Source: Streptomyces sp. Tue 6430
Lineage (GTDB): Bacteria; Actinomycetota; Actinomycetes; Streptomycetales; Streptomycetaceae
Length of the DNA: 64,000 nucleotides
Reading direction: 5' to 3'
NCBI GenBank assembly: GCA_021568835.1
Contig: JAKGSH010000002.1
Span: 124,001-188,000 of the forward strand
This document shows, piece by piece, positions 38,219-46,932 of this stretch (the first letter of the stretch is position 1; each line of letters opens with the position of its first letter). The position numbers and the translations under genes were made by a program. The notes below the pieces were generated by a model. That model saw only the letters and a program-made list of their open reading frames with translations, ran no database searches and was not told the DNA's origin.

Positions 38219-38255
38219 CACCGGTGCCCCGGGCGAAAAGCCCGGGGCACCGGTG
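38219..38255 (-). terminator. Strong hairpin between ramS and ramA
   Basis: CACCGGTGCCCCGGGC (38219-38234) and its exact reverse complement (38240-38255) flank the loop GAAAA. Sitting 46 bases after the ramS stop, it probably allows many more ramS than ramAB transcripts, either by partial termination or by protecting a processed 3' end. Confidence 0.8.
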
Positions 38256-38301
38256 CCGAACGGCGTCGCTCACCGCGTCGCCGCGGCGGCCGGCTCGAGC
38301 G

Positions 38302-38430
38302 TCAGTTACAGGTCGTGACGCTGAGGCTGCTGTCGCCGCAGAGCAGCAGGCTCGCGCGGCTGCCGGTCTCGACGTCCCCCATGGCCTCTTCCTTGGGGGT
38401 CTCCATCGACTGCAGGTCGAACAGGTTCAT
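38302..38430 (-). CDS. ramS: RamS, class III lanthipeptide precursor of SapB
   Basis: A 42-residue peptide too short for most gene finders. It starts MNLFDLQSMETPKEEAMGDV (leader with the LFDLQ-type LanKC recognition motif) and the core is TGSRASLLLC followed by GDSSLSVTTCN. Two Ser-x-x-x-Cys type segments (SLLLC and SVTTC) each supply dehydratable Ser and a Cys for a lanthionine ring. It differs from the S. coelicolor core, as I remember it, only by Val for Ile in the second ring. SD GAAGGGAAG is seven bases upstream. SapB is the surfactant that lets aerial hyphae leave the wet surface. Confidence 0.95.
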   Translation of the reverse strand: MNLFDLQSMETPKEEAMGDVETGSRASLLLCGDSSLSVTTCN

Positions 38431-38470
38431 GACATCTTCCCTTCGTGTGGCAACGGGTGCTGTTCTTTCA

Positions 38471-41122
38471 TCACGACCCCTGACGGGGCCGAGTCGAGGG
38501 CCGCCGGCCGGTGGGCGGCGGGAGGAACGGCAGGGCGGCGGGCGGGTCGCCGTGGACGGAGGCGACGGCCAGCAGGCATCCTGCCGTTCCGGTGGAGAGG
38601 TCCATGGACAGGCGCATCATCTGCTCGCCGGGGAAGGCGAGGTGGCCGCCGTAGGACATGGCGTGCCAGGTCAGCGCGTCGAGCTGGCGCCGCAGGGCCT
38701 CGGGCCCCGTGCCGGCGGCCGGGGCGCCGGCGGTCGCGGCGGCGGTGCGGCCGAGGTACAGCACCATCCCGGCCACGCCCCGGTAGAGGCCGGGCTGGGC
38801 GTAGAACATGGCCTGCGCGGCGGCCACGATCTCGTTCCTCGCCCGCGCGAACTCGTCGTCGTCGCGGTGCGCCAGGTAGTCGTCGAGCACCATGCCGATG
38901 CCCACACTGCCCGCGCCCAGGTACGGCATGGTGCGCCACCCTCGTCGACCTGGAGCGCACCGCCCGCGCCCCGCACGCAACGGGCCAGGTCCCGGCGCAG
39001 CGCGTCCCCGCGAGGTCGAGCAGCGCGGAGTCCCCGGTGCGTTCGTACAGCCGCAGGAAGAGCAGCGCGCTGCCGGCCGCGCCGTGCAGCAGGCCCGCGC
39101 GCGGCCGGGCGGAGCCGCCTCTCCCGGCCGGTGTGCCGCGAGCGGTCAGCTCGGCGCAGCGCAGGGCCGCCGAGTGCAGCGCGGCCTCACCGGTGGTGGC
39201 GGCCAGGGAGTCCAGGGCGAGGCCCAGCCCGGCGGTGCCGCTGTGCAGGTCCGGGGCCAGATGCTCGAAGGGCTGGTCGAGGAGCAGGTCGGTGAGGTCG
39301 AGGGCGCGGTCGCGATGGCCGAGGTGCTCCAGTGTCCAGGCGATCCCGGCGAGCCCGTCGTGGAAACCGGGCGGCATGCCGGACGGCGGTTGCTTGGTCC
39401 GCTCCAGCAGCCACTGCTCGCCGTCCTCGCTGCGCCGCGCCCCGCTCTCGGCGAGGGCGTACAGCACCCCCGCCGCGCCGTGGCCGAAGGCCAGCCCGCC
39501 GCCCGCCGTGGCGAACTGCGCGATGTCGCCGGGGAAGAAGCGGTCCGTGCGGGACGGTGTCGCGGACGCGTGGATCGCCGCGGCCATGGACTCCCGGCTG
39601 CGCGGCCAGTCGCCCGGCCGGACCGGTACGAACGGCTCGTCCGCAGCCGCGGCGGCGGGCCGCGTCGTCCCGGCCGCGGGCCGCACCGCGGGTGCGCCGA
39701 CTGCGCCGGCCGTGATCTCCTCGACCGCCGCGTCCAGGAGGGCGCGGTCCACCGGGAACTGGTCCGCCACCACGTCGGCGAGATGCGCCGCCTTGCGCCG
39801 GTCCAGCGCGAGCAGACTGGTGAGCGGCAGGAACAGCGCCAGCCGCAGACAGGCCAGCGCGTACCGGTCCACGGCCACGCCCGCCGGTCGGAGGGCGCCA
39901 CGAACGCCGGGTTCGCGACGGTCTGCCGGCCGGGCTCGTCCACCCGGTGCGCCGCCTCGAAGTCCAGCAGGGCGACGCTGCCGTCCTCCCGGAGCATGAT
40001 GTTGAACAGATGCAGGTCGTTGAAGACCACACCCCGCGCGTGGACGTCCTCGACGGCCCGCTCCACCCGCGCGTGGACGTCGAGCGCCCACTCGGTGTAC
40101 TCGGCCAGCCGCTCCGCGCCCGGGTCGGCCTCGATGAGCGGATGGCGGCGGGCGAAGAACGTGTTGAGCGGCTTGCCGTCGATGTGCTCCAGCACGAGGA
40201 AGTGGTGTTCCCCGACGGTGAGGTGATCGAGCACCTCGGGTGTGCAGTCCAGACCCGACAGCCGTTCCAGTGCCCGGCGTTCGCGGTGCAGCCGGGTCAC
40301 GGCGTCGGCGCCGTCGGCCGCCAGCCCGGCGTGCGGGCGGGCCTCCTTGAGGACGACCCGCTCACCGGTGCGGGTGTCGCGGGCGAGGTAGACGCCACCG
40401 CCGTTGGAGAAGTGCAGCGCCGACTCGATGGTGTAGGGCAAGTCGGCGACGGTCACCGCGGAACGGGCGTCCAGGTGCGGGCGCAGGAAGGCGGGCGGGC
40501 TCACCCACTCCGGCACCCGGAAGACGGGACCGCGCAGGTCGGGCACCAGCTCTCCGTCGGGACCGGTCACGGCCGGCCGCAACTCGCCGTTCTCGTCGTA
40601 GCAGTTGCGGCGGGTGAAGCCGCCGTAGCGGACGTGTACGGGGCCGTCGCCGAGCCGCAGGTCACTCAGGATGTGCGGCCCGGCCTCGCCGGCCAGCAGG
40701 GCCGAGAGCTCGCCCGCGAGCTGTTCGAACCGTGCCTCGTCCGCCGGGTACACGGTGATGAACTTGCCGCTGCCGGCCCGGTCGGCGTACTTGGCGTTGC
40801 GCTGGTGCAGCAGATAGCGGCTCGGGACGAACTTGAAGGCCGTGCCGCCGGCGACGCAGTGCCGCCACACGCGTTCCAGCACGGACTCGGCGTTGTCGAG
40901 GCAGGCGGAGACGTGGATCTTCCAGCCCTGGTCGGGCAGGTCCGCGTCCACCGGGCGCAGGGCCAGCCAGTCCCCGCTCTCGTTGCGCCGCCATCCCGCC
41001 GGGACGGGCGACGAGGCCGCCGCGTACCGGGAACGTCCCGAGCCGGTACGGGGGACCGTGCGGTACGGAGCGTCGTAGAAGTACGGGTCCGCGTCGCAGT
41101 ACACGGCGTAGCCCTTGTTCAC
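38471..41122 (-). CDS. ramC: RamC, class III lanthionine synthetase, three frame breaks
   Basis: About 884 residues. N-terminal lyase domain: GYAVYCDADPYFYDAP through HQRNAKYADRAGSGKFITVY. Kinase domain: NGGGVYLARDTRTGERVVLK (ATP-binding Lys), LVLEHIDGKPLN, catalytic loop VVFNDLHLFNIMLRED, and metal site VALLDFEAAHRVDE. Cyclase-like domain: GLAFGHGAAGVLYALAESG, FHDGLAGIAWTLEHLG, LHSGTAGLGLALDSLA, LLHGAAGSALLFLRLYERTG and a last part ending MSYGGHLAFPGEQMMRLSMD; the zinc ligands of LanC are not evident, as in class III. Breaks lie near 39895, 39010 and 38940. It phosphorylates and dehydrates Ser in RamS and closes the rings. GTG start follows GGGAGGGAGAAGG. Confidence 0.93.
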
Positions 41123-41158
41123 GCCTTCTCCCTCCCCACCGATCGTTGACGGGCAAGA

Positions 41159-41200
41159 CGCTGTCACGCGGGGCAGGGGCCCGCACAGTTGCCGCTGTCA
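41159..41200 (-). promoter_or_regulatory. Direct repeat upstream of ramC, candidate RamR site
   Basis: On the minus strand TGACAGCG occurs at 41193-41200 and 41159-41166, 34 bases (about three helical turns) apart, 37 to 78 bases upstream of the ramC start. Spacing and position suit a dimeric activator such as RamR; the promoter boxes are not certain. Confidence 0.35.
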
Positions 41201-41345
41201 TCAATCCGACGTGCGGAACGCACGGGTAACTTCGGCGGGCGGGAGGGCGGAGGGGGAGGGCAGGAGCGCTCCGGTCCGCGGCGGTGAGCCGTGGCGAGCG
41301 GCGGAGCGGCGGTGTGGCGGCGGTGCCGCGGTGCGGCGTCAGGTG

Positions 41346-41888
41346 TCAGTCGTCGTCGCCCCCGTCGCCCGTCGCGGTCCGGGAGAAGCCGTCCTGCCAG
41401 GCGGCCTTCGCCCCGAGTCGCCGATCCGGTACACGTCCACCACGGCGCCCGCGGCGACCCCGACGGACAGCACCACCGCCACCACACGGACCACCAGCGA
41501 GGACCGGAGCGAGGCGGAGCGGGTCCGGCCCTCGCCGGGAGCGGCCTGGGCCGCGGCCGACCCGCGGTTCGTCCACCAGATCGCCGCCGCCAGCAGGAAC
41601 AGGCCCGCGGCCCAGGGAGGAGACCGTCACCGAGTTCGGCGTGCCGGCGTACCAGGGGGTTGCTGTCGACGTGCTCCTCCAGCCACTCGCCGGCCTCCGC
41701 GGCGACGGGCACGCTCGCCAGCGTCACCAGGGCCAGCACCGGCAGCACGACCCCATGCGCCGAGCGGCACCCGGCCATATCGCGCCGGCCACGACGGCCA
41801 GCGCGCTCAGGGGGACCAGCACGATGACGAAGTGCACGAACAGGACGTGTGCCGGCAGGCCGTTCACGAGGGACAGGCTCAGGCTCAT
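41346..41888 (-). CDS. DUF2231-type small membrane protein, three frame breaks
   Basis: About 181 residues. It begins MSLSLSLVNGLPAHVLFVHF, the characteristic N terminus of DUF2231 proteins, with a His in the first helix, and continues LVPLSALAVVAGAIW. After a break near 41755 comes VVLPVLALVTLASVPVAAEA with GEWLEEHVDSN; after another near 41610, IWWTNRGSAA; and after a last near 41415, AKAAWQDGFSRTATGDGGDD. Four membrane helices are expected. SD CCGGAGGAA precedes the ATG. The biochemical role of the family is not established. Confidence 0.75.
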
Positions 41889-42068
41889 CGGGTGTTCCTC
41901 CGGAGGGCGACGACGAGGAGACGGCGCGGGCGCGGCTGCGCGTACCGGCCGAGGGGGCGCGTCAGCCTCGCACAGGAATCTCTCAACTTCCTCTGAGGAT
42001 CACGCTCGTCCGGAGCCGGTGGATCCGCTTCCGTGTCAGCGGCCGGAGGTGCGGCGACGGGGGAACGG

Positions 42069-43472
42069 TCAGCGGAGGCCGGGGCGGTGTTCGGTCATCC
42101 AGCGGGCGGCGAGCAGCCCGGAGGCGGCGGTCAGGACGGCTGCGGCGATGACGGTGGTGTTCAGGCCGAGCGTGTCGGCGAGGACGCCGGCGACGAGGGC
42201 ACCGACGGCGTAACCGATGTCGCGCCAGAAGCGGTAGGTGCCGAGGGCGTTGGCCCGCCAGGCGGGGTGGGCATGGTCGGAGACGGCGGAGATGAGGGCG
42301 GGGTAGACCATGGCGGTGCCGAGCCCGAGGGCGACGGCGGAGAGGACGCCCGCGAGGAGCGGGGCGTCCAGCAGGGCGAGGGCGAGGACGAAGCCGACGG
42401 CCTGGACGAGCATCCCGGTGACCACGAGCGGTTTGCGGCCGATGCGGTCGGCGAGGTGGCCGGTGGGGATCTGGCCGATGCCCCAGAGGATGGGGTAGAG
42501 GCCCTTGATGAGGCCGACGCCGGCCAGCCCGAGGCCGTGGTCGGTGAACAGCAGGGGGAAGACGCCCCAGGTCAGCCCGTCGTTGAGGTTGTTGACCAGT
42601 CCGGCCTGACTGGCGCCGCGCAGGGAGCGGTTGCGCCAGGAGGTGCGCGCGAACGTGGCGCGCAGGCCCGTTTCCTCCCCCGTGGGCAGCGGCGCGGCGT
42701 GGCGGGCGAGTTCGAGGGCGACGTGCGCGGCCGTGTCCCGCACCACGAGGGACAGGGCGAGGCCCGCGACGACGAAGACGATGCCGATGAGCTCCGGGAC
42801 GGGGCGCAGCCCGTGGCTGCTCGCCAGGTAGCCGGTGGCCAGCGCGGTCACGCCGACGGCGGTGTAGCCCGCGGCCTCGTTCAGGCCGGTGGCGAGGCCG
42901 CGGCGGGCGGGGCCGACGAGGTCGATCTTCATGTTGACCGTCATCGACCAGGTGAGGCCCTGGTTGAGGCCGAGCAGCACGTTCGCGGCGACGATCCAGC
43001 CCCAGGACGGCGCCCAGGCCAGGGCGAAGGGCACGGGCACGCCGAGCAGCCAGCCGGCGATCAGGAGCTGTCTGCGGCGGAACCTGGCGGTCAGTGCCCC
43101 GGCGGCCAGGTTGGTCAGCGCCTTGGCGAGGCCGAAGGCGACGATGAAGGAGAAGACGGCCAGGTCACTGGTGAGGCCGAAGGTGTCGGTGCCGATGAGC
43201 GGCACCGTGGTGCGTTCCAGGCCCACGAGACCGCCCACGGCGATGTTGACGACGACGAGCAGCGAGAACTGGGGCCAGTTCTCGCGCAGCCCGAGACGGA
43301 CCGGACGCCCGGAGGCGTCGGTCGGCGCGGCGTCGGTCGACTCGGCGCCGGTCGCCGCGGTGACCGGCGGCGCGCCGGCTGGGGCGTGGCTTTCACGTGC
43401 GGGGTCCTCCGTGCCGTGGCTGGGGGAAGGGACGGGCTGCTGGGCAGGGGCCGGGTTGTCTCTGCACTTCAA
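42069..43472 (-). CDS. MFS transporter of the sulfur-stress locus
   Basis: An uninterrupted 467-residue transporter with 12 predicted helices, for example FSLLVVVNIAVGGLVGLERT, GWIVAANVLLGLNQGLTWSM and the loop motif GHLADRIGRKPLVVTGML between helices. About 55 polar N-terminal residues precede the first helix. The only plausible start is TTG 43472, since no ATG or GTG exists in frame upstream of the first helix; the CsoR-type operator at 43474-43489 lies directly on its ribosome-binding region. It is divergent from the persulfide dioxygenase gene and shares its regulatory region, so export of a sulfur compound or thiol is plausible. Confidence 0.82.
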   Translation of the reverse strand: MKCRDNPAPAQQPVPSPSHGTEDPARESHAPAGAPPVTAATGAESTDAAPTDASGRPVRLGLRENWPQFSLLVVVNIAVGGLVGLERTTVPLIGTDTFGLTSDLAVFSFIVAFGLAKALTNLAAGALTARFRRRQLLIAGWLLGVPVPFALAWAPSWGWIVAANVLLGLNQGLTWSMTVNMKIDLVGPARRGLATGLNEAAGYTAVGVTALATGYLASSHGLRPVPELIGIVFVVAGLALSLVVRDTAAHVALELARHAAPLPTGEETGLRATFARTSWRNRSLRGASQAGLVNNLNDGLTWGVFPLLFTDHGLGLAGVGLIKGLYPILWGIGQIPTGHLADRIGRKPLVVTGMLVQAVGFVLALALLDAPLLAGVLSAVALGLGTAMVYPALISAVSDHAHPAWRANALGTYRFWRDIGYAVGALVAGVLADTLGLNTTVIAAAVLTAASGLLAARWMTEHRPGLR

Positions 43473-43473
43473 G

Positions 43474-43489
43474 ATACCCCCACGGGTAT
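43474..43489. promoter_or_regulatory. CsoR/CstR-type operator 1
   Basis: ATACCCCCACGGGTAT, a GC-tract dyad with ATA/TAT ends, typical of type I CsoR-family operators. It abuts the MFS transporter start codon. Confidence 0.7.
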
Positions 43490-43531
43490 ATGAACGACAT
43501 GGCGGGGAGCGTGCCCCGCCTGTGACATGGG

Positions 43532-43547
43532 ATACCCCAGGGGGTAT
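43532..43547. promoter_or_regulatory. CsoR/CstR-type operator 2
   Basis: ATACCCCAGGGGGTAT lies immediately upstream of a TTGACA -35 box (43548-43553). Confidence 0.75.
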
Positions 43548-43577
43548 TTGACAGCGGCGCGAGGGGTGTCCTACCGT
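43548..43577 (+). promoter_or_regulatory. Promoter of the persulfide dioxygenase operon
   Basis: TTGACA (43548-43553) and TACCGT (43572-43577) are 18 bases apart. The transcript would start near 43584, between operators 2 and 3, so repressor bound to both would block RNA polymerase. Confidence 0.6.
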
Positions 43578-43588
43578 CGACTGCGTAA

Positions 43589-43604
43589 ATACCCCAGGGG
43601 GTAT
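43589..43604. promoter_or_regulatory. CsoR/CstR-type operator 3
   Basis: ATACCCCAGGGGGTAT, identical to operator 2 and 57 bases downstream of it, just after the predicted transcription start. Confidence 0.75.
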
Positions 43605-43726
43605 CAGGTCAGGTCGGACGGCACCACAGGAACCCGCCCGTACCCCTCACGCCGGGCGTGCGACAGCCCGCGTCGCCCCGCCCGCGCCCACCCCTCGGGT
43701 GCGCGTTCCTCAGGAAGGGATTGCCC

Positions 43727-45135
43727 GTGTTCTTCGCCCAGTACTACCTCGACTGCCTCTCCCAGGCGTCGTACATGATCGCCGACGAGCACACGGGGCA
43801 GGCGGTGGTCGTCGACCCGCGCAGGGACGTCTCCGAGTACCTGGCCGACGCCGCCGCGCACGGCTTCACGGTGGTCGGCGTGATCAACACGCACTTCCAC
43901 GCCGACTTCGTCGCCGGCCACCTGGAGATGGCGGACGAGACCGGCGCCTGGATCGGCTACGGCCGGCGGGCCGAGACCGAGTACCCGATCCGCAAGCTGA
44001 CCGAGGGCGAGCGCGTCCTGCTCGGCGACGTCGCCCTGGAGATCATGGAGACCCCGGGCACACCCCCGAGTCCATCAGCGTCGTGGTGTACGAACACGCC
44101 GACGACCGCGTCCCGTACGGCGTCCTCACCGGCGACGCCCTGTTCATCGGCGACGTCGGACGCCCCGACCTGCTCGCCTCGTTCGGTGTCACCGCCGAGG
44201 AGCTCGGCGCGATGCTCCACGACAGCGTCCAGAACAAGCTCATGGGCCTCGCCGACGAGGTGCGGGTCTTCCCCGCGCACGGCGCCGGCTCCGCCTGCGG
44301 CAAGAACCTCTCGACCGAGAAGCAGTCGACCATCGGGGAGCAGCGCGCCACCAACTACGCGTGCGCGCCGATGGGCCGCGAGGAGTTCGTCGCGCTCGTC
44401 ACCGCCGGCCAGTCCGCGGCGCCCGGTTACTTCGCCTACGACGCCGAACTCAACCGCAAGGACAGGGTCCGCTACGACGCCTCGGCGGCCCCGCGGCCGC
44501 TGTCCCTCGCCGAGTTCACCGAACTGCGGGCCGCCGGCGCGGTCGTGGTGGACGCCCGCGACCCGCAGGAGTTCGCCGCCGGACACCTGCGCGGCGCGGT
44601 GAACGTGCCCGCGGACGGGCGGTTCGCCGAACAGGCGGGCACCGTCCTCGACCCGGCCGACGAACTGGTCGTCATGGCGCCGCAGAACCGGGAGGAGGAG
44701 ATCGTCACGCGCCTCGCCCGGATCGGCTTCGACCGCGCCGTCGGCTACCTGCGCAACCCCGACGACGCGTTGGAGGCGCTGGCCGGCGAGGTGGCCCCCG
44801 CCAGCCGCGTGACCGCCGCGCACCTGCGCACGGCCCTCGTCGGCGACACCCCTCCGCTCGTGGTGGACCTCCGCACCTGCGGCGAACGCGAGGCGAACGG
44901 CTTCCTCGAGTCCGCCCTGCACATCCCGCTCAGCGAACTGCCCCGCCGGGCGGACGAGCTGCCCGCCGACCGCCCCGTGGTCCTGCACTGCGCGGGCGGC
45001 CACCGCTCCTCGATCGGGGCGAGCCTGCTGCGCCACCGCGGCTTCCAGGACGTCTCCGACATCCTCGGCGGATACGCCGCCTGGGCCCTCCTGCCGGCGG
45101 AGCCGGCCGAAGCCCCCGCACTCGCCGACGCCTGA
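43727..45135 (+). CDS. CstB-like persulfide dioxygenase with two rhodanese domains, one frame break
   Basis: About 469 residues. Residues 1-240 form a metallo-beta-lactamase domain of persulfide-dioxygenase type: VINTHFHADFVAGHLEMADE, TGDALFIGDVGRPDLL and RVFPAHGAGSACGKNL. A first rhodanese domain follows (VVVDARDPQEFAAGHLRGAV) in which the active-site loop is VVMAPQNREE, without the catalytic Cys. The second (LVVDLRTCGEREANGFLES) has an intact loop VVLHCAGGHRSS. This MBL-pseudorhodanese-rhodanese order is that of Staphylococcus CstB, which turns persulfides into thiosulfate. The break near 44058 lacks one C (PG-HTPES). GTG start follows AGGAAGGG. Confidence 0.9.
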
Positions 45136-45264
45136 CCGCGACGGCCGCCCGCGCCGCGCCGCGGCGGCCCCCGTCCCCCGGGGCCCTCGCCACTCACCGG
45201 CGGGGCCCCTCGTACCCCCTTCCCGTACCCCTCGCGGTACAGGGATCCGGCAGAACGGAACCCC

Positions 45265-45849
45265 ATGAGCACCACCCCCGCACCCGCCGCCACCCTCACC
45301 CCCGCCGTGCTGCACCGGCTCGTCCAGGAAGGGCGGGCGCCACGCCTGCTCGACGTACGCACCCCCGGCGAGTTCCGCACGGCGCACATCCCCGGCTCCT
45401 ACAACGTGCCCCTGGGCACCCTGCGCGAGCACCGGGCCGAACTCCTGGCCCACCTCGACGAGGACGTCGTGCTGGTCTGCCGCTCCGGGGCCCGCGCCGC
45501 CGAGGCCGAGAAGGCCCTGGCCGACGCCGGCCTGCCCAACCTCCGCGTCCTGGAGGGCGGCATCGTCGCCTGGGAGACGGCCGGCGCGCCCGTCAACCGG
45601 GGCCCCGAGCGGTGGGACATGGAGCGCCAGGTCCGGCTCGTCGCCGGCTCGATCGTCCTGACCACCGGCCTCGTCGGGGTCCTCGTGCCCGGCGCGCACC
45701 TGATCGGCACCGCGGTCGGCGCCGGCCTGACCTACGCGGCCCTCAGCAACTCCTGCGCCATGGGCGTGCTGCTGTCCAAACTGCCGTACAACCGCGGGCC
45801 GCGCCCCGACATCCGCACGGTGATCGCGGAACTGCGCAGCACTTCGTGA
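45265..45849 (+). CDS. Membrane rhodanese (YgaP-like)
   Basis: A 194-residue protein. The rhodanese domain has LLDVRTPGEFRTAHIPGSYN and the active-site loop VLVCRSGARAAEAEKAL with the sulfur-accepting Cys, then LRVLEGGIVAWETAG. The C-terminal third has two hydrophobic segments (LVAGSIVLTTGLVGVLVPG and a second with ALSNSCAMGVLLSKLPYN), matching the DUF2892 membrane part of YgaP. It should pass sulfane sulfur at the membrane. It lies 129 bases after the CstB-like gene and overlaps a truncated TauE reading frame by four bases. Confidence 0.9.
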   Translation: MSTTPAPAATLTPAVLHRLVQEGRAPRLLDVRTPGEFRTAHIPGSYNVPLGTLREHRAELLAHLDEDVVLVCRSGARAAEAEKALADAGLPNLRVLEGGIVAWETAGAPVNRGPERWDMERQVRLVAGSIVLTTGLVGVLVPGAHLIGTAVGAGLTYAALSNSCAMGVLLSKLPYNRGPRPDIRTVIAELRSTS

Positions 45850-45944
45850 CCATCCCGCTCGTCACCGCCTCCGTGCCCGTCGGCGCCGGCCTCGGCGCGC
45901 TCGGTGGCGGCGACCCCGCCCCGCGCCGTCCCGCCCCGCGCTGA
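45846..45944 (+). pseudogene. Truncated TauE/SafE sulfite exporter, first about 22 residues only
   Basis: GTG 45846 overlaps the rhodanese stop (GTGA) and opens VTIPLVTASVPVGAGLGALG, the first helix of TauE/SafE exporters ending in the glycine-rich turn, then GGDPAPRRPAPR and a stop. A full protein has about 250 residues and continues with GGSVL-type sequence. The exporter that belongs to this kind of operon has therefore been lost except for its coupled start. Confidence 0.6.
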
Positions 45945-46190
45945 CGCCGCGGCGGCCGTCCGCGGCGGCGGGGCGCGAACGGCCGGCAGCCCCGCGGCTC
46001 AGGGAGGATGCGGCCCTGCGGCCGTCGTGCCCCACGCGGCCGTCGTGCCCCACGCGGCATGCGCGGGCCCGGCCACCGGAAGCGGGTCGCACGGCGTCGG
46101 AGGGGTCCCCCTCCCGTCGCCCCGCGCAGGCCTCTGTCGGTGTGGGGAGCTACGGTGCTGCCGAGCCGGAGCGATCGGACGGGGGCCGAC

Positions 46191-46787
46191 ATGCCACTGA
46201 CGGTGGACGAAGCCGTGGCGCAGCTGGGCCACAGGCTCTCGCCCAAGCGGCGCTCCGCCGCCCGACGTCTGCGCCGGCTCGCCGATCCCGCCGCGGGGCC
46301 GTCGCTGCTGGAGGCCCTCCGGCGTGAGGTCGACGACCCCCGCACCTGGGAGACGCAGTACGAGATGGCCATGGCCCTCGGCATGTGCGGCCACCGCCCC
46401 GCACTCGGTTTCCTGCGCGAACTCGCCCGGCGCCCGTACGAGGCCACCGTGGTGTACGCCGCCCTCGGTGACGCCGTCGTCCGGCTGAGCACTCCCGAGG
46501 ACACCGCCGACGCCCTGCGGTGGTGCCTGGACAGCGGCACCCCGACACTCGCCGACGGCGCCCTGCGCGCCGTCGCCGCGCGACGCCTCCGCCTGGACCC
46601 GGCCACGGTCGACCACGTCCTCGACTTCCTCGCTCCCCTGGACCCCCACGACGGACTCAGGTTCTGGGCCGCGGCCGCCGCAGTGGAATGGCCGGGACCC
46701 CGGGTCGGGGAGTTCCTCCGCGCATGCGCGGCCGGACCCCGGGCCGACGTGGCCGAGGCGGCGGCCGCATCCCTGCGGGGCGAGTAG
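46191..46787 (+). CDS. HEAT-repeat protein
   Basis: A 198-residue helical-repeat protein. Repeats of about 30 residues are visible: SPKRRSAARRLRRLADPAAG, TWETQYEMAMALGMCGHRPA, YEATVVYAALGDAVVRLSTP and GALRAVAARRLRLDPATVDH. No catalytic motif is present, so a scaffold or protein-binding role is likely. ATG 46191 has a G-rich site upstream. It is isolated from its neighbours and not obviously part of the sulfur operon. Confidence 0.75.
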   Translation: MPLTVDEAVAQLGHRLSPKRRSAARRLRRLADPAAGPSLLEALRREVDDPRTWETQYEMAMALGMCGHRPALGFLRELARRPYEATVVYAALGDAVVRLSTPEDTADALRWCLDSGTPTLADGALRAVAARRLRLDPATVDHVLDFLAPLDPHDGLRFWAAAAAVEWPGPRVGEFLRACAAGPRADVAEAAAASLRGE

Positions 46788-46932
46788 CGGACCTGCTCGC
46801 CGTCGCGGAAGGCGTCGCGGAAGGCACCTCCCGTCGCAGCGGGCGCCGTCGCGGAGCGGCGCACCGGCCGTCGTCGCGACGGGGCCGGTTCGTAGCATGT
46901 GCGGGTCGTGCCCGCCCATGCGAGGAGCCCCC

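Noticed and set aside
43727..45135. The metallo-hydrolase as a glyoxalase II or beta-lactamase
   Set aside because: THFHADF with two C-terminal rhodanese domains, the first lacking its Cys, is specific to CstB-like persulfide dioxygenases.
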